Source: a virus
Reading direction: 5' to 3' (one strand)
Length of the DNA: 59,957 nt
Virus record (IMG/VR): IMGVR_UViG_3300046462_000344
Coordinates: 1-59,957 of that record
The position numbers and the translations under genes are program-made. Position 1 is the stretch's first letter, and each line of letters begins with the position of its first letter. Shown one piece after another: positions 30,695 to 38,866 of this stretch. The notes beneath the pieces were generated by a model that was given only the letters and a program-made list of their open reading frames with translations, searched no databases and was not told the DNA's origin.

Positions 30695-30720
30695 TACCAG
30701 CCATGGAGTCGTAAAAAATA

Positions 30721-30784
30721 AATCAAAAAACCTCCCGACTGCATCGTTACCCCGGGGAGTAACTCTGGGTGCAGTTGGGAGGTG
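30721..30784 (-). terminator. Large nested hairpin terminator containing a repeat
   Basis: Outer stem ACCTCCCgACTGCA / TGCAGTtGGGAGGT (14 bp with one G-T pair, 30730-30783). Inner hairpin is the palindrome copy 30747-30762. On the minus strand the stem is followed by a T-rich run (TTTTTTGATTTATTTTTT), so it terminates leftward transcription of the 31709-30818 genes. For rightward transcripts the U tract is lacking. Confidence 0.75.
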
Positions 30785-30817
30785 AAGTTCCGCGCGCGGG
30801 TTAAACTGGCAAGCGGA

Positions 30818-30910
30818 TCAGGGCGATATTTTTGAGAGGAGCTGGCCGATCGTCACCAGCAGGATCACCATGACGAACCAGAACAAAAAGCTGCGCCAGA
30901 ATGGACTCAT
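30818..30910 (-). CDS. Tiny one-TM protein, 30 aa (holin/spanin-like position)
   Basis: ATG 30910 overlaps the preceding stop (ATGA). MSPFWRSFLFWFVMVILLVT is one hydrophobic helix followed by IGQLLSKISP. Co-transcribed with the secreted CHAP-like hydrolase, so a lysis helper is plausible. Confidence 0.5.
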   Translation of the reverse strand: MSPFWRSFLFWFVMVILLVTIGQLLSKISP

Positions 30911-31020
30911 CGCGTCGCCGCCCGGAGCAGATCCATCGCCCCCCAGCCCAGCACCACCGCTGCCATGAACGCTATCGTCAGCCCCATGGCGAAACAGATG
31001 TCCTTGAAGAGCGGCGGCAT
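30907..31020 (-). CDS. Small one-TM protein, 37 aa
   Basis: ATG 31020 overlaps the hydrolase stop (TGATG). The helix ICFAMGLTIAFMAAVVLGWG is flanked by charged ends. Its place directly after a peptidoglycan hydrolase gene suggests a pinholin or lysis-accessory peptide. Confidence 0.5.
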   Translation of the reverse strand: MPPLFKDICFAMGLTIAFMAAVVLGWGAMDLLRAATR

Positions 31021-31709
31021 CAGATCGGCTCCCTGAATGCGATCACGCTGCGCTTGGACACCACGCCATAGCCCACGTCGTGCCGGTGGTTGCCCGAAAG
31101 GAGTAGAATGCTGGTCGGGTAGACCTTGGCGACGATGCCGATATGGTGGGGCAGCACGGCGACCACGCCGGGCTTCGGGGCGCTGGGGCGTCCATAATGG
31201 GCGTAAGAGACGGCGGCGAGCGACGGCAGGCGCGAATATCCCGCCTCGTTGAGCCACAGCCCCGCGGCGGCGGCGCACCACTTGCCATGAAAACCGGTGA
31301 AATTGCCCCTGCCCACGTAGCGCTCCGCCACATGCAGCAGCTTCACCTCGTCGCCCACCGGTGCGGGACCGGAGTAGAAGTTGATGCCGAACAGGCTGAA
31401 CCCTTGGTTGGCGGGCGGCGCGACTGCGATCGCCGTGCGCATGCGCGGCGCGCGCTGCCGGAACACGACCCGGTAATGGTGACGCCGCGAGGACTGCCGC
31501 CAGCGCTCTTGGTCGCGGAACTGGCGGTGGTGGCGGGGGTGGACTTCCTCATCGAGCTTGCGGTCCATCTCCATGCCGAAGATGCGGCGGATATTGATGT
31601 TCTCGCTGGAGGACTGGGGAGGGGGGACGGGCCGGGCAAGCGCCGGGTTGAGGGGCGTCATGGCCGCAAACAGGCAGGCTACCGCCGCCGGATATATAGG
31701 ATTTCGCAT
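31020..31709 (-). CDS. Secreted CHAP/TIGR02594-like peptidoglycan hydrolase
   Basis: 229 aa with signal peptide (YPAAVACLFAAMTPLNPALA). A basic His/Arg-rich linker (about 48-90) is followed by a C-terminal cysteine-peptidase-like domain: catalytic Cys in KWCAAAAGLWL, His in LPHHIGIVAKV, and the terminal LLLSGNHRHDVGYGVV, the pattern of alphaproteobacterial TIGR02594/CHAP proteins. It would act in the periplasm on peptide cross-links. It is separate from the GH19 endolysin of the late operon, so the phage has two lysis loci on opposite strands. Confidence 0.75.
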   Translation of the reverse strand: MRNPIYPAAVACLFAAMTPLNPALARPVPPPQSSSENINIRRIFGMEMDRKLDEEVHPRHHRQFRDQERWRQSSRRHHYRVVFRQRAPRMRTAIAVAPPANQGFSLFGINFYSGPAPVGDEVKLLHVAERYVGRGNFTGFHGKWCAAAAGLWLNEAGYSRLPSLAAVSYAHYGRPSAPKPGVVAVLPHHIGIVAKVYPTSILLLSGNHRHDVGYGVVSKRSVIAFREPI

Positions 31710-31740
31710 TCCTTGTCCTCTCGAACTCTTATTGCAGGCA

Positions 31741-31774
31741 TAAAATGGCCGCTGAGAGGGGGCCCTCAGCGGCC
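31741..31774 (-). terminator. Intrinsic terminator after the Gly-rich secreted protein gene
   Basis: Perfect 10-bp stem GGCCGCTGAG / CTCAGCGGCC (31747-31774), 8-nt loop, followed on the minus strand by ATTTTATG. It lies 8 bp past the stop of the 120-aa gene. Confidence 0.75.
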
Positions 31775-31781
31775 ACCGTGA

Positions 31782-32144
31782 TTAGTGGCCGGCGACCCCG
31801 CCGCCAACCGCAATCACGCTCGAGCCGCCGCTGCTGGTCGAGCCAGCAATGCCGTTGCCCGAGGAGACAGCGCCCGTCGAGGAGACGCTGGAGGCCGTGC
31901 CGGCTCCGCCGCCGCCCGCGACGACCGGGCCGAAGAAGCCGCCGACGGCGACTCCGCCGCCACCGGCAACGCCGGTCGCGCCAGCGGTCGTGCCGCCGAT
32001 GGCCGCAGCGTGGCCGAGCGAGCCGGTCAGGGTGCTGGAGTGGGAATTGGTGATGACGGTGCCGCCGCCGACGCCGAAGTCGAGAGCCAGCGCCGGGGCC
32101 GCAAAAGCGGACAGGGCGACGGCGAGAGCAAGGATCTTCTTCAT
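31782..32144 (-). CDS. Secreted Gly/Ser-rich low-complexity protein, 120 aa
   Basis: ATG 32144 after AGAGGA. Signal peptide MKKILALAVALSAFAAPALA, then a mature part of almost only Gly, Ala, Ser, Val and Thr (GGGVAVGGFFGPVVAGGGG). It resembles secreted glycine-rich surface or outer-membrane-associated proteins. Expected location is periplasm or cell surface. A moron-type gene altering the host envelope is one possibility. Confidence 0.6.
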   Translation of the reverse strand: MKKILALAVALSAFAAPALALDFGVGGGTVITNSHSSTLTGSLGHAAAIGGTTAGATGVAGGGGVAVGGFFGPVVAGGGGAGTASSVSSTGAVSSGNGIAGSTSSGGSSVIAVGGGVAGH

Positions 32145-32166
32145 GCTGTATTTCCTCTGCAGAGAA

Positions 32167-32185
32167 CCGGGGAGAACCGCCCCGG
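32167..32185 (-). terminator. GC hairpin between WYL-like and Gly-rich genes
   Basis: CCGGGG/CCCCGG with a 7-nt loop, followed leftward by TTCTCT. Probably an attenuator ahead of the 120-aa gene. Confidence 0.45.
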
Positions 32186-32193
32186 CGCGGTAA

Positions 32194-32514
32194 TCATGAA
32201 GCTGAACGGTCCCCGTGGGTGGGGTCGTCCAGCTTCTGCTCACTTTCGTCATCCCCACGTTGAGTTTGGGGATCACGCCCGGGCGCGCGTTCTGTGTCCG
32301 GGGACGCAAGATTGATGGTGGGTCGCCAGCCATGAATGTCCTTCATGGCGAAGTCCTTCGCCTCGGTGTCCGCTTCGAGGTCGATGGCGTGGAGGAGCCA
32401 CTGCTCCTCCTTGTGCCATTCCGTCGCCCCGAACCAGATCGCGAGGGGGAGGATGCGGCGGATGCGCCGCGCCCCTTTCCAGTTGGTGTAGTCGATCGCG
32501 ACAGCGCCGCTCAT
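32194..32514 (-). CDS. Short WYL-like domain protein, 106 aa
   Basis: ATG 32514 overlaps the preceding stop (TGATG). The sequence VAIDYTNWKGARRIRRILPL, then FGATEWHKEEQWLLHAID and FAMKDIHGW, follows the WYL-like small-protein family of phages and bacteria (ligand-sensing SH3-like fold) without an HTH. The C-terminus is acidic and Gln/Asp-rich. Possible regulator or nucleotide sensor. Confidence 0.65.
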   Translation of the reverse strand: MSGAVAIDYTNWKGARRIRRILPLAIWFGATEWHKEEQWLLHAIDLEADTEAKDFAMKDIHGWRPTINLASPDTERAPGRDPQTQRGDDESEQKLDDPTHGDRSAS

Positions 32515-33254
32515 CAGTTGGAAGCCATCGACTGCGGCTTCACGCACACGCCGGGGTCAGCCGAGGGGCGAGCGCCCTTGGAGTGACAATCGGCGACGGT
32601 GTAGGCGCGGCCCTTCTTGTCATGGTAGGCGCTCTTGAACTCCCCGCGATACGCGGAGTGCGGAGTGACCACGGCGACTTCGGCATAGGCCCCGACGCGG
32701 CACTTGATGCCGCCGGCGACCATCGAGCGCGCCAGCTCGTCGTCGAGGCACAGGGTCTGGAGAGCCGCCTCATGCTGCCCGAAAGCCCACAGGGTGCGGG
32801 CGTTCAAACGCTTGTTGCACGGCCCGTCCTGCCACGGGAAGCCCAGCGCCCCGCCGCCGCCGACCGCCGCGCCGCCGAGCGACACGGAGCCGTTGCAGCT
32901 CTCGATGCCAGCGGCGCTCATGCCCGGCGCGAAAACGCTGGGCGACTGGCCGGTGGTGGTCGAGTTGAAGGTGTTGGTGTTGGCCGCGCCGGACTGGTTG
33001 GCGTTGACCGAGCGGACGCCGACGTTCTGCTGGCTGCTGATGCGCGAGTTGACGTTGGAGTTCGAGTTGGATCGGGACTGCGACGCCGCTCCAGCGGTCG
33101 CGGTGTTGCGGTTGTTCTGGACAGGGGCGGCGATGGCCGCGCTGTCGGAGCGGGAGTTCGAGATGCCCGTGCCGACGCCGATGGCGTTCTGCGCGAACGA
33201 GGGGGCCGAGCCGAGAGCAAGCAAAGCGACCGCGGTGATGAGCTTGAAGTGCAT
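32514..33254 (-). CDS. Secreted Asn/Ser-rich protein with cysteine C-terminal domain, 246 aa
   Basis: ATG 33254 after GGAGG. Signal peptide MHFKLITAVALLALGSAPSF-A. Residues 25-110 are Asn/Ser/Thr-rich (SRSNSNSNVNSRISSQQ), the rest has Cys pairs (ESCNGS, GPCNKR, TLCLDDE, IKCRVG, ADCHSKG, GVCVKP) suggesting a disulphide-bonded exported domain. No family recognised. Together with the Gly-rich protein it forms an exported-protein cassette between terminase and the lysis genes. Confidence 0.6.
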   Translation of the reverse strand: MHFKLITAVALLALGSAPSFAQNAIGVGTGISNSRSDSAAIAAPVQNNRNTATAGAASQSRSNSNSNVNSRISSQQNVGVRSVNANQSGAANTNTFNSTTTGQSPSVFAPGMSAAGIESCNGSVSLGGAAVGGGGALGFPWQDGPCNKRLNARTLWAFGQHEAALQTLCLDDELARSMVAGGIKCRVGAYAEVAVVTPHSAYRGEFKSAYHDKKGRAYTVADCHSKGARPSADPGVCVKPQSMASN

Positions 33255-33402
33255 AAAGTAACCTCCATGTCGGTGGGGTCAACCGCAGTCGGAATGATGC
33301 CAACTGGGGTGGCGATGCGACGAACCATAGTTTCGCAAGTCTGGGGCCTTGTCCAGTGCTTTTTACCTCCGTGGGTAATTTTTATGGGTTAAGTAGTTCC
33401 CC

Positions 33403-34848
33403 CTAGGTCCAAGCCGCAGGGCTGATCTTGCGGCTGGGGCGGTTGGGCGGGCGCTGCAGCCGCCGGGCGATCATCTCGCTCATGCCGCCGTGCGCCGCCA
33501 GCGCCACATACTGCACTCCGTCCATGGGATGGGACCACCTGTTCTTGTCGGGTAGCGCCTTGCGCGCGCCGCTCTTCATCTTGGCGTAACGATAACCGCC
33601 TCCAAGCCCCCTGACAATGGTGGGGCACCGCAGCCGGTCGACGAGAAGAGCCGGCCCGCCGTCGCGCTGCTGCAGGAGATAAGCCTCCACCGCCCTGATG
33701 CGGGGGTCGATGTCGTTGGTGGGCGCGGGGTAAGCCACGAAACCCATGCGCTTGAGCACGTCGAACGACGTCTCCTCATAGATCGAATCCTTGCTGATGC
33801 CTGCGGGATCGCCCACCAGCACGACGGCCCGGCCGAAGTAGCGCTCCTTCAACAGCGCCGGCCGCAGCGAGCGCTGGACGTGCTGCTCCAGCCCGATGTC
33901 CTCGGCCTCGACCTCCTCGAGGATCAGCAGCCGCCCCTTGAGGTCGACCTGACAGATCACCGACCACGGGTCGCGCCCGAAGTCCTGACCCACGATGAGC
34001 GGGGACCCGTACAGCGGTTCGAGCTCTGGAACCACATGAAATGAAGACTTGAAGCTTTCCCGAAACACCGCGCTGCCGGAGGGGTCGTCGCCGAATTTCG
34101 CGTGAACGTAGCGCCGCACCCAGTCCATGTTGTTCGAGCGCACGAAGCGTTCGTAATAGGAGCGCCCCTGCGCGATCCGCCGCGGGTCGCCTTCGGGCAG
34201 CTTGAGCGTCTCCGGGGTCTGGGTCAGGTGGTCGAGGTTCTCGGCGTCAGCGTCCATGCCGCCGGGCTGGATGAAAACCTGTGCGTCTGGCGGGGTGTCC
34301 GTCTCCATGAACTTGTGCCACGGCGAGTTCTCGCTGGGCATGTTGGTGTCTGCGATCAACCCCATCCATGTCGCGCCGCCCATGGCGGAGGACGGATAGC
34401 GGCCGCAGCGGCCCGAGAGTGGAGAGAGAATTTCCACATCCATTTCAATGGCTTCGGACATCCACGCGCCCGTGAGCTGCATCGACAGCAAGCGCCTCTG
34501 GTCTTCCGGATTGTCGAGGGGGATGAGCAGCCACTCGCTGCGGACGTCTCCGATCTGGATGTAGATCGCCTGATCAGTGACCTTGTAAAGGGCCATGCGG
34601 TCGAGCCAAGAACATACGTCCTTTAATACAGTATCTTTAAGTTGTTTTAATGTCTGTCGCACGATTGCGAAGCGTGTATATCGAAATCCGTCGGGTGCCG
34701 GCGCTTGCTCGCATGCGCGCCGAAACAGCTCAAAAATGCATGCTGTGGTCTTTCCTGAACCAACTGGACCGGCAATCAGGCGAATAAACGCTGTGGAGTC
34801 CATGAAGCGGGCGCACGTCGGCGGTGCGGTATATGTGATATCAACCAT
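33403..34848 (-). CDS. terL: Terminase large subunit
   Basis: 481 aa. ATPase Walker A is AGPVGSGKTT (about 26-35), and the GAWMSEAIEMD segment is a Walker B/coupling region like that of T7-type terminases. The nuclease domain has GQDFGRDPWSV, GDPAGISKD and HPMDGVQYV as acidic metal sites. Unusually it reads leftward, opposite to the capsid genes. Repeat 34854-34869 gives GGAAG upstream of the ATG. It overlaps the small subunit gene by 8 bp. Confidence 0.93.
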   Translation of the reverse strand: MVDITYTAPPTCARFMDSTAFIRLIAGPVGSGKTTACIFELFRRACEQAPAPDGFRYTRFAIVRQTLKQLKDTVLKDVCSWLDRMALYKVTDQAIYIQIGDVRSEWLLIPLDNPEDQRRLLSMQLTGAWMSEAIEMDVEILSPLSGRCGRYPSSAMGGATWMGLIADTNMPSENSPWHKFMETDTPPDAQVFIQPGGMDADAENLDHLTQTPETLKLPEGDPRRIAQGRSYYERFVRSNNMDWVRRYVHAKFGDDPSGSAVFRESFKSSFHVVPELEPLYGSPLIVGQDFGRDPWSVICQVDLKGRLLILEEVEAEDIGLEQHVQRSLRPALLKERYFGRAVVLVGDPAGISKDSIYEETSFDVLKRMGFVAYPAPTNDIDPRIRAVEAYLLQQRDGGPALLVDRLRCPTIVRGLGGGYRYAKMKSGARKALPDKNRWSHPMDGVQYVALAAHGGMSEMIARRLQRPPNRPSRKISPAAWT

Positions 34849-35344
34849 GCGAGTTACTTCCGGGGGTAATGGGATCAGCTATGATCGCCGCCATGTCGAT
34901 CACTTCCACCGGAGGTTCATTGACGATCTTGATCGGGGCCTTGTTGCCTATATTGATCGTCACCGTGAACTTCTCGCCCGCGACGCCGCTCGCGCCGCCG
35001 GTCGAATCGACCCCGGCGATGCGAGCCAGCAGCTTCGCACCCTCGATCTTGTGGTTCAGGGACTCGCCGCGGTCGTGCAGCCGGCCATGCAGCTCGGGAA
35101 CGAAGTCCTCTAGGATGGTCGCCGCCTTGAGCTTGAGCCGCTCCTGCGCGTTGAGCGCCGACCGCCACGCGACGACGGCGTCCTCGAGCAGCATCTTGAA
35201 GCGATCGGTCTGCTGCAGCTCCTCATACTGGGCCCATGTAATGCCCTGCTGCGCCAGAATGTCCGGGATTTCCTGTATGTCGAGGGCGATCTCCCGCACC
35301 AGCGACAGCAGCTTGGTTTCGTTCATGTCCAACAGCGAGCCCAT
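34841..35344 (-). CDS. Terminase small subunit-like protein
   Basis: 167 aa. N-terminal helices with an HTH-like segment (ILAQQGITWAQYEELQQTDR) followed by a helical oligomerisation part and a C-terminus with beta strands (EKFTVTINIGNKAPIKIV), the organisation of small terminases in related podoviruses. Immediately upstream of and overlapping the large subunit gene. Start is ATG 35344 (GGAGC upstream); an internal Met at residue 7 is an alternative. Confidence 0.75.
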   Translation of the reverse strand: MGSLLDMNETKLLSLVREIALDIQEIPDILAQQGITWAQYEELQQTDRFKMLLEDAVVAWRSALNAQERLKLKAATILEDFVPELHGRLHDRGESLNHKIEGAKLLARIAGVDSTGGASGVAGEKFTVTINIGNKAPIKIVNEPPVEVIDMAAIIADPITPGSNSHG

Positions 35345-35382
35345 TTACTAGCTCCATGGCCGCTAAAATCATCTAGGAATAG

Positions 35383-35411
35383 TTGTCAAGCCCCTAGGAT
35401 ACACGTATTGT
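35383..35411 (+). promoter_or_regulatory. Candidate late promoter for the virion operon
   Basis: TTGTCA (35383-35388), 17-bp spacer, TATTGT (35406-35411) in the 73-bp divergent gap. The opposite strand of the same hexamer reads TTGACA (35389-35384), a possible -35 for the leftward terminase operon. CTAGGAAT/CTAGGATA direct repeats flank it. The predicted +1 is at the portal ATG, so the transcript may be leaderless or the true start codon may lie further in. Confidence 0.45.
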
Positions 35412-35417
35412 CCCGCA

Positions 35418-37487
35418 ATGGTAGAGTCGCACCCATCCCGAGGGCTCCTTCGTGTCGTTCCTCCTGCAGCGCTCGAAGCGGCGCTCTCGGCGGAAGCGAA
35501 AGAACGCGCCCAAGCCCAGACGCCCGTCGACACCGCCGAGATGACCGGGCTGGCCGGGATGGTGCGGACCAAGTTCGAGACGTTCAAACGCCACCGCGAC
35601 AACACAATGTCGGGCTGGTCCTACCGCCTCCTCAAGGCGATGCGGGCCTTCAACGGGCAATACGACCCCGTCAAGCTGGCGGAAATCCAGAAGTTCGGCG
35701 GCTCCACGGTCTACGCTAGACTGATCGCCGTCAAGTGTCGCGGAGCATCCTCCCTGCTCCGCGACGTCTACCTTTCCCCTGACCGGCCATGGGCGCTCGA
35801 CCCCAATCAGGACCCGTCCATCCCGCCGGAAATCATTCAGGCCATCCAGAAATTATTGTCGTCCGAGCTGCAGGGCCTCGCCCAAGCCGGACAGCCCATC
35901 GACCCCGCCGCCATTCGCGATCGCCACGCCCAGCTCATCACCGCCGCGCGCGAAGCCGCCAAGAAGAAAGCCGCCGACCAAGCCAACATCGCCGAGGAGA
36001 AGCTCGACGAAATTCTGGTCGACGGCGGCTTCTACAAGGCGCTGGCCGAGTTCATCACTGACTTGCCCCTGTTCCCCTTCGCCTGCATCAAGGGCCCGGT
36101 GGTCCGCATCGTGCCCACCGTGACGTGGCTCGACGGCAAGGCGCAGGTCACCGAGCGGCCCCGACTGTTCTGGAACCGCACCTCGCCCTTCGATATCTGG
36201 TGGACGCCCGGCGTCGCCGACATCGAGGACGCCGAAGTCATAGAGAGAACGCGCGTCACGCGCGCGGACTTGAACGACCTGCTCGATCTGCCCGGCTACA
36301 ACGCCGCCGCCATCCGTGAAGTGCTCGACCTCTACGGCTCCGGCGGTCTGGTCGACGACTGGGACTACACCGACGCCGAGCGCGCGGTGCAGGAAAACCG
36401 CGAGAACCCCCAGTACAATCGCTCGGGCCTGATCGCTTGTCTGGAGTACCACGGCAACGTGCAGGGCAAGTTCCTGATCGAGGCCGGCATGGACCCCCGC
36501 CTGATCCAAGACCCGGTGCGCGACTATTTCGTGCAGTGCTGGGTTATCGGGCAGTACGTCATCAAGACGCAGCTCTCGCCCTCTCCCCGAAAGAGGCACC
36601 CCTATTTCGTGTCGTCGTTCGAGAAGGTCCCGGGGACCCCGGTGGGCAACGGCCTGCCCGATATCCTCGACGACATTCAGGAAGTGTGCAACGCCACGCT
36701 CCGCGGGCTGGTCAACAATCTCTCGATCTCGTCCGGGCCGCAGGTGGTGGTCATGGACGACCGTCTGTCGCCTGACGAGGACGGCGAGGATATGTATCCG
36801 TGGAAGCGCTGGCATGTCCAAAGCGACCCCCTCGGCGGCGGCGGGCAGCAGAAGCCCATCGACTTCTTCCAGCCGCAGTCAAACGCTCAAGAGCTTCTGC
36901 AGGTCTACCAGCAGTTCACTGCGATCGCGGACGATCTCTCCGCCATTCCCAAATATATGTCCGGAGCGAATGCGGGTCCCGTGGGCCGAACCGCTTCCGG
37001 CCTCGCGATGCTTATGTCCAACGCAGCCAAGATCCTGCAGACTGTGGCAGCGAATGTCGACCGGGATGTCATGGCCCCCCTCCTGCAAAATCTGTTCGAC
37101 ATGCTGATGCTGACCGACCAGTCGGGCATCCTCACCGGCGAGGAAACCGTCCGCGTCATGGGCGTCAACGTCGCCGTTCAGAAAGAAACACAGCGTAGCC
37201 GCCAGCTCGAGTTCCTGCAGCTCACCGGCAACCCGATCGACATGAGCATCATCGGGCCGAAGGGGCGGGCGAACATCCTCCGCTCGGTGGCCCAGACCCT
37301 CGGCTTGCCGGGGGAAGAGATCGTTCCGTCCGACAGCGAGCTGGAGCAGCAGCAGGCGCAGGCCGCTCAGGCCCAGCAGGCGCAGGCCCAGCAGGCCGCT
37401 CAGGCGCAAGGCAACCAGCCCCCGAAGGGCGGTAACGTGACGGGCGACACGGGTCCCCGCACCAACATTGCAGGAGGCCCACAATGA
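35418..37487 (+). CDS. Portal (head-tail connector) protein
   Basis: 689 aa, typical of podovirus portals. Recognisable connector features are the early GWSYRLLKAMRAFNGQYDPV, a long central domain, and the late KPIDFFQPQSNAQELLQVYQ, DLSAIPKYMSGANAGPVGRT and ASGLAMLMSNAAKILQ, conserved in such portals. The C-terminal 60 residues are Gln/Ala-rich. It is the first gene of the late operon, next to terminase, and forms the DNA channel at the capsid vertex. Confidence 0.88.
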   Translation: MVESHPSRGLLRVVPPAALEAALSAEAKERAQAQTPVDTAEMTGLAGMVRTKFETFKRHRDNTMSGWSYRLLKAMRAFNGQYDPVKLAEIQKFGGSTVYARLIAVKCRGASSLLRDVYLSPDRPWALDPNQDPSIPPEIIQAIQKLLSSELQGLAQAGQPIDPAAIRDRHAQLITAAREAAKKKAADQANIAEEKLDEILVDGGFYKALAEFITDLPLFPFACIKGPVVRIVPTVTWLDGKAQVTERPRLFWNRTSPFDIWWTPGVADIEDAEVIERTRVTRADLNDLLDLPGYNAAAIREVLDLYGSGGLVDDWDYTDAERAVQENRENPQYNRSGLIACLEYHGNVQGKFLIEAGMDPRLIQDPVRDYFVQCWVIGQYVIKTQLSPSPRKRHPYFVSSFEKVPGTPVGNGLPDILDDIQEVCNATLRGLVNNLSISSGPQVVVMDDRLSPDEDGEDMYPWKRWHVQSDPLGGGGQQKPIDFFQPQSNAQELLQVYQQFTAIADDLSAIPKYMSGANAGPVGRTASGLAMLMSNAAKILQTVAANVDRDVMAPLLQNLFDMLMLTDQSGILTGEETVRVMGVNVAVQKETQRSRQLEFLQLTGNPIDMSIIGPKGRANILRSVAQTLGLPGEEIVPSDSELEQQQAQAAQAQQAQAQQAAQAQGNQPPKGGNVTGDTGPRTNIAGGPQ

Positions 37488-37672
37488 AAGAGCCGAAGTC
37501 AGTTCCCAAGGGTGGCAAGGGCCCGGCGTCGATTGCGGTCACCCGCAGCGCCCGGGTCTACCCGAAGGGCGCGCCGCCCGCGCCGGCTCCCGACGACACA
37601 GGCGGCGCGCCCGGCGCTATCCCCGGCATGAAGAAGGGTGGCAAGGTCCCGCCCAAGGGCAAAAAGCGCTAA
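37484..37672 (+). CDS. Small basic Pro/Gly/Lys-rich protein, 62 aa
   Basis: ATG overlaps the portal stop (ATGA). The C-terminus GMKKGGKVPPKGKKR is a motif common in tiny late phage proteins. Probably a minor head component; no fold predicted. Confidence 0.6.
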   Translation: MKEPKSVPKGGKGPASIAVTRSARVYPKGAPPAPAPDDTGGAPGAIPGMKKGGKVPPKGKKR

Positions 37673-37697
37673 CCTTTACTTCCGGGAGTAACTCGCT

Positions 37698-37850
37698 ATG
37701 GCTAAAGAGAAGATGACCATGAAGAAGTGGGAAGGCTCCAAGGCCGACCTCAAGGAAGACAAGAAGCACGGCTTCAAGGAAGGCAGCAAAAAGGACAACG
37801 CTGCCGACAAAGCCGCCATCCAGAAGCTCAACAAGCGCGGTCGTCGCTGA
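37698..37850 (+). CDS. Small Lys-rich protein, 50 aa
   Basis: ATG 37698 with GGGAG supplied by repeat 37676-37691. Contains MKKWEGSKADLKEDKKHGFK and ends KLNKRGRR. Very basic and acidic mixed helix, typical of small late phage peptides. Unknown role. Confidence 0.6.
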   Translation: MAKEKMTMKKWEGSKADLKEDKKHGFKEGSKKDNAADKAAIQKLNKRGRR

Positions 37851-37865
37851 ATCGGGAGAACCATT

Positions 37866-38084
37866 ATGGCCAAGAGCAAAGTGAAGTCGGAGGGCAGCAA
37901 GACGTTCGCCAAAGGCGGCAGCGGCCACATGCACGGCAAGCAGCATGCCGGCCCCCAGAAGCCCGGCACCTCTTCGCATGACGTCTCGAGCGATGGCGGC
38001 AAGTTCGGCAAGGGCGGATCGGGCCATATGTTCGGCAAGCAGAGCGCGACAACCAAGGTCGCGGGAACTTCGGGCAAGCCATGA
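37866..38084 (+). CDS. Small virion-associated-type protein with duplicated motif, 72 aa
   Basis: Contains two copies of a unit, FAKGGSGHMHGKQHAG and FGKGGSGHMFGKQSAT, each followed by a GTS sequence. Families with KGG..MFG.Q.A are common in podoviruses next to portal genes. Function unknown; Gly/Lys-rich and probably virion-associated. Confidence 0.65.
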   Translation: MAKSKVKSEGSKTFAKGGSGHMHGKQHAGPQKPGTSSHDVSSDGGKFGKGGSGHMFGKQSATTKVAGTSGKP

Positions 38085-38380
38085 GGACCGTGGGGGGCGT
38101 CATGCACAGGGGGAGATTAAGTCCAGAGGCGCTCCTCCTCGCTCTCGCGCTCATCTTCGCGGTCTTCGCCACGGCGATGTTCCTGTTCTCGCTTCCGGCC
38201 AAATCTCAAGCGATCGAGATCGGGCCGGGCGGCGTCTACGTGAACCCGCTGCCCGACTATGGCCGGAGCCGCAACTGGGCCCGCACATGCGAGGAGCTTC
38301 GCATCGCCTGCGAATACAAGAGCGAGCGCGGCGAGGAGGGCCACGGCAACTGCCGCCGCTACCGCGAGCGCTGCGAGTAG
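38081..38380 (+). CDS. Membrane-anchored Cys protein, 99 aa
   Basis: Start overlaps the preceding stop (ATGA); a second Met at 38102 is an alternative start. One TM/signal anchor (LLLALALIFAVFATAMFLF) is followed by a periplasmic part with four Cys (RTCEELRIACEYKS, GNCRRYRERCE). Its exported GPGGVYVNP-Cys style is like short proteins of rhizobial genomes. Role unknown. Confidence 0.55.
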   Translation: MRTVGGVMHRGRLSPEALLLALALIFAVFATAMFLFSLPAKSQAIEIGPGGVYVNPLPDYGRSRNWARTCEELRIACEYKSERGEEGHGNCRRYRERCE

Positions 38381-38403
38381 GGCAGTAACCAAGGAACACG
38401 ACC

Positions 38404-38610
38404 ATGGCCGACACCAAGTTGAAAAAGCTGCACAAACAGGCGACGCACGAGGTCCTTCCCTCGCGATTCGCCATGTCGGAGCTTACCGGCGGCGACGTCG
38501 CGAACCGCTCGATGGGCAACTACGCCAAGTCCGCGCCCGCGCCCGACAACCAGCCCTATGGCCCGCTGGCCATGATGGCGATGATGCGCCGCGGCGCGCC
38601 CAAAATGTGA
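38404..38610 (+). CDS. Unknown small late protein, 68 aa
   Basis: ATG after AAGGA. Basic N-terminus (ADTKLKKLHKQATHEVLPSR) and Met-rich C-terminus (LAMMAMMRRGAPKM). No family recognised; operon position suggests a minor virion protein. Confidence 0.5.
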   Translation: MADTKLKKLHKQATHEVLPSRFAMSELTGGDVANRSMGNYAKSAPAPDNQPYGPLAMMAMMRRGAPKM

Positions 38611-38620
38611 GGAGTGCGCC

Positions 38621-38866
38621 ATGTCGAGCAAGTTCGATAACGGTCCGGGCTATGAGTATACCCCGATCATCCCCAACGATCTGAACCTCCTCAAGGTGCC
38701 CATCCGCGGCTTCTATGTCGGCGTCGGCGGCGACGTCGCGGTCAAGGACATCAAGGGCGACACGGTCATCTTTGTCGGGTTGCTGGCCGGACACGTTTAC
38801 TGGCTCGGAGCGGCTGCTGTGCTCGGCACCGGCACGACCGCCACCGCTATTATCGGGATACAGTAA
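38621..38866 (+). CDS. Spike-base-like protein (RCAP_rcc01079-type), 81 aa
   Basis: The sequence VPIRGFYVGVGGDVAVKDIK continues GDTVIFVGLLAGHVYWLGAA and ends TGTTATAIIGIQ. The spacing and the YVG.GGDV / TGTTAT.I signatures match the small beta-sandwich spike base proteins known from gene transfer agents and related phages. It probably forms a capsid or tail decoration. Supports an alphaproteobacterial context. Confidence 0.65.
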   Translation: MSSKFDNGPGYEYTPIIPNDLNLLKVPIRGFYVGVGGDVAVKDIKGDTVIFVGLLAGHVYWLGAAAVLGTGTTATAIIGIQ

